Shown here in pieces: positions 62,030 to 64,000 of a stretch of 64,000 nt of DNA. The translations under genes were made by a program, and so were the position numbers. The stretch spans positions 105,908,551-105,972,550 of the forward strand of contig CM073895.1 in NCBI GenBank assembly GCA_037176705.1. Reading direction: 5' to 3'. The notes under the pieces were generated by a model that saw only the letters and a program-made list of their open reading frames with translations, had not been told where the DNA came from and did not search any database. Numbering within the stretch: the first letter of the stretch is position 1; every line of letters starts with the position of its first letter. The DNA comes from Molossus alvarezi (Eukaryota; Chordata; Mammalia; Chiroptera; Molossidae).

Positions 62030-63991
62030 ATGTCCATTTGTAAAGGTGTAATCACACTTAAACTTCGCAGTGTAAGTTTCTTTCCCTTGTTCCAGACAAA
62101 GAGACACAAGACTTGCTGGTGCAGTCTTGGATATACTGAACTATGGGCAAAACTCTGTGAGAGCCAGGGGCCACATTCCCTCAGTGGCATATTTTTCCCT
62201 GGGAAGTTAAGTACCTTTGCAGGGAAAGTGTGAACAAACATGTTCTAGTCAAACAATTGTTGGAATGAATGAATATTTCCATTTGGGTTAAGTTAATGCA
62301 CAGATCTTGAGTAACACGAACACTTTAATGTACATTCTCCTCGTTTTATAGGGAGATCCAGTCATATCATGGAAAGAACAACTAGGACAGAGCACACTTA
62401 TGTGTAGAATCAAAAGTTATCCCTTGTTGTGTTCTGTGTTGTTCATGGTTTCAAAGATTGGATCCTCTTTAAGCCCATTTTTGAAGGCGATCCTTGGAAA
62501 AAGTTTGGTTTCTGCTGTAGCAGTTGGTTTCACATGATTCTTACTCAGAACAGTGAACCAACCTATGGCCAAGATGGAATCAATGGAAAGATTGATAACT
62601 ACTGGTGTCACACATGGGCATTCTGGAAGCACTGACACTGAACACATCTAAAGTGATGTAGTTGAAACATTGGTTGTCTCCATGCAAGGAGTAAATCCAT
62701 GAATCGGAAGACACTGACAATACCAAGGGTTTTTCACATTGAACATCTCTGTGAATGAGAACAAGAGGAGTGTTCTACAAGAAAATGCACTTGTGCCGTG
62801 GACCTGGGTATCCATTTCAATGACTTACACACTAACTATGCCCGGTGTGTAGGGCATACTTTCCATTCGAGTGTTAAACAGTGTTGTAAGTAAATGCAGG
62901 TGTCTGCCTTCTTTCCTATGTGACCAGGAAAGTCAACCTGTACTAGTTGATGAGGCAGCCTTTCCACATACTACCTTTAACCCCTGCATATGTGTTGTTT
63001 GCCTGGAAGTTTCTATGAGTCATCTTGATATCCAACAAAGGCTGGGCTGCAGAAATCAAACACATTGGTTAGGGCAATGTTCAGGTCATGGAAATCTATA
63101 CCCTATTCAGTTCTACACACATTCTTTAAAGTTGTGACCGAATGAATCAGTGTCATTCTTGGATCCATCATACATTTCACTGTTTGTACCGATTTCCTCA
63201 AAAAAATAAGGAGTAGATTCCTGTTCTCTCCTGAGAATTCAAAGTAAACGCTTTCCATCATTGTGAAATGCTGGAATTGTACCTTGTTCATGAATGGAAT
63301 CTCCCGAACCTATCTTTCTAATTCCTTGTGACAAATTCAGCCTATTTCTTGATAACTGACAAGTACTCAATCCCCTTATTCCAGCCTTTAGAACTCAAAA
63401 GATATCAACTTAGAAAAGGGAGTGTCAGTCTTTGAACAATGGTCAGAGATTCACTTGTTTCAAGACTATTTCCCCGAAGAACCTATGGGAATACACTGGC
63501 ATAGTCAAAAGTGTTCATGACTGGTGTTCTTTCTGTGCAGAATAATACAATAACATTCAGTTCAAGAGCAGAATGGAAACCTTAATACGGTTGCCGTGTC
63601 CAATGGACTCTTTAGTGGCTCCCTGTTCAAAGAACTGTGTTCCTATAGAAATCCTTCTTCAAATAATATCCAAATATTGAGAAAAGGATTCTAGGGCCAT
63701 ACCCGCTTCACACGAAATGGAACCACCACTGTTCTACTGTTTTTCAGATTACGTGTTCTTAGTACAGTTGTGGAAAGTATTGATTTAAGGAAATGTGGCA
63801 ACCTGACTCTTGATAGGTCCTTAGACATACTTTTCACTCTAGTTTGTTTGTAGGAGAGAGTATACAAACCCAACCTATTCCAAATGAACTGTGTAAGAAC
63901 TCTTCACTTCAGTGGCACAAAAGTCACTTCCAGGAAGCCTGGAGTGTGAGGATCCTCAAAGCATATGTTTTTTTGGTTAAGTGTTTAAGAA
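62030..63991. repeat. Satellite monomer 25 (1,962 bp, subtype S then switch)
   Basis: Near-identical to monomer 24 for about 700 bp, then takes other variants from about 62731 ('tttttcacattg', later 'ttctacaagaaaatg'). Box intact at 63701-63717. The next monomer begins at 63992 and is cut by the window end. Confidence 0.87.
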
Positions 63992-64000
63992 ATGTCCATT

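Larger units (their letters stand above)
46352..64000. repeat. Homogenised satellite block 2 (3,920 bp HOR)
   Basis: Nine monomers with alternating lengths 1,958 and 1,962 bp, then 1,960 and 1,962. By eye the pair starting at 46352 recurs at 50272, and the pair starting at 52230 recurs at 56150, so the period is 3,920 bp. Monomers 46352 and 50272 differ at two positions that I noticed (near 46946 and 47602). The order of subtypes reads P-Q-P-Q-R-Q-R-S-S. Confidence 0.88.

Noticed and set aside
1..64000. CRISPR array or bacterial features
   Set aside because: Repeats are about 1.95 kb, contiguous and without short spacers; retroelements of vertebrate type show a eukaryotic genome.

Overview
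The window is almost entirely one vertebrate tandem satellite array, and I see no host protein-coding gene. About 26 head-to-tail copies of a 1.94-1.96 kb AT-rich, non-coding monomer run from base 1 to base 64000. They are interrupted by four retroelement insertions: two minus-strand copies of a tRNA-derived SINE, one near-full-length LINE-1, and one betaretrovirus-like endogenous provirus. The SINE layout (tRNA-like head, CT-rich body, A tail, resembling the bat Ves family), a young L1 and a young type-D-like provirus point to a bat, probably a microbat. The species cannot be named from the sequence alone.

Layout: (1) 1 to about 2.7 kb is a diverged array edge, with the switch to array-type sequence inside the second monomer. 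(2) About 2.7-21.2 kb is a homogenised block of two monomer subtypes, 1,960 bp (A) and 1,936 bp (B, marked by a deletion of about 23 bp). They partly alternate as a 3,896 bp higher-order repeat (HOR), with visible signs of unequal crossover. (3) 21.2-46.35 kb is less homogenised and carries all four insertions: SINE 27503-27754, L1 27967-33803, SINE 35578-35831 and provirus 39023-46059. (4) 46.35-64 kb is a second homogenised block with a 3,920 bp two-monomer period.

The most interesting signal is a 17-bp motif once per monomer, on the minus strand. It fits the core pattern of the mammalian CENP-B box (NTTCGNNNNANNCGGGN) exactly and matches the human consensus at 14 of 17 positions. Of 26 monomer slots, 22 keep the core. 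Together with HOR organisation this makes the array a candidate centromeric satellite with an unusually long monomer and very sparse boxes. The provirus integrated inside one of these boxes, and its 6-bp target duplication leaves a complete box on the right flank.

The provirus (7,037 bp, LTRs differing by 3 substitutions and one 1-bp indel) has a tRNA-Lys-type primer site, a splice donor, intact gag and pol frames, a pro frame with a dUTPase domain broken by one TGA, a mostly deleted env, and an element resembling the constitutive transport element (CTE) of type D retroviruses. The L1 has an intact ORF1 and an ORF2 with one nonsense codon before the C-terminal Cys motif. All coordinates and motifs were read by eye; no alignment, database search or methylation data were available.
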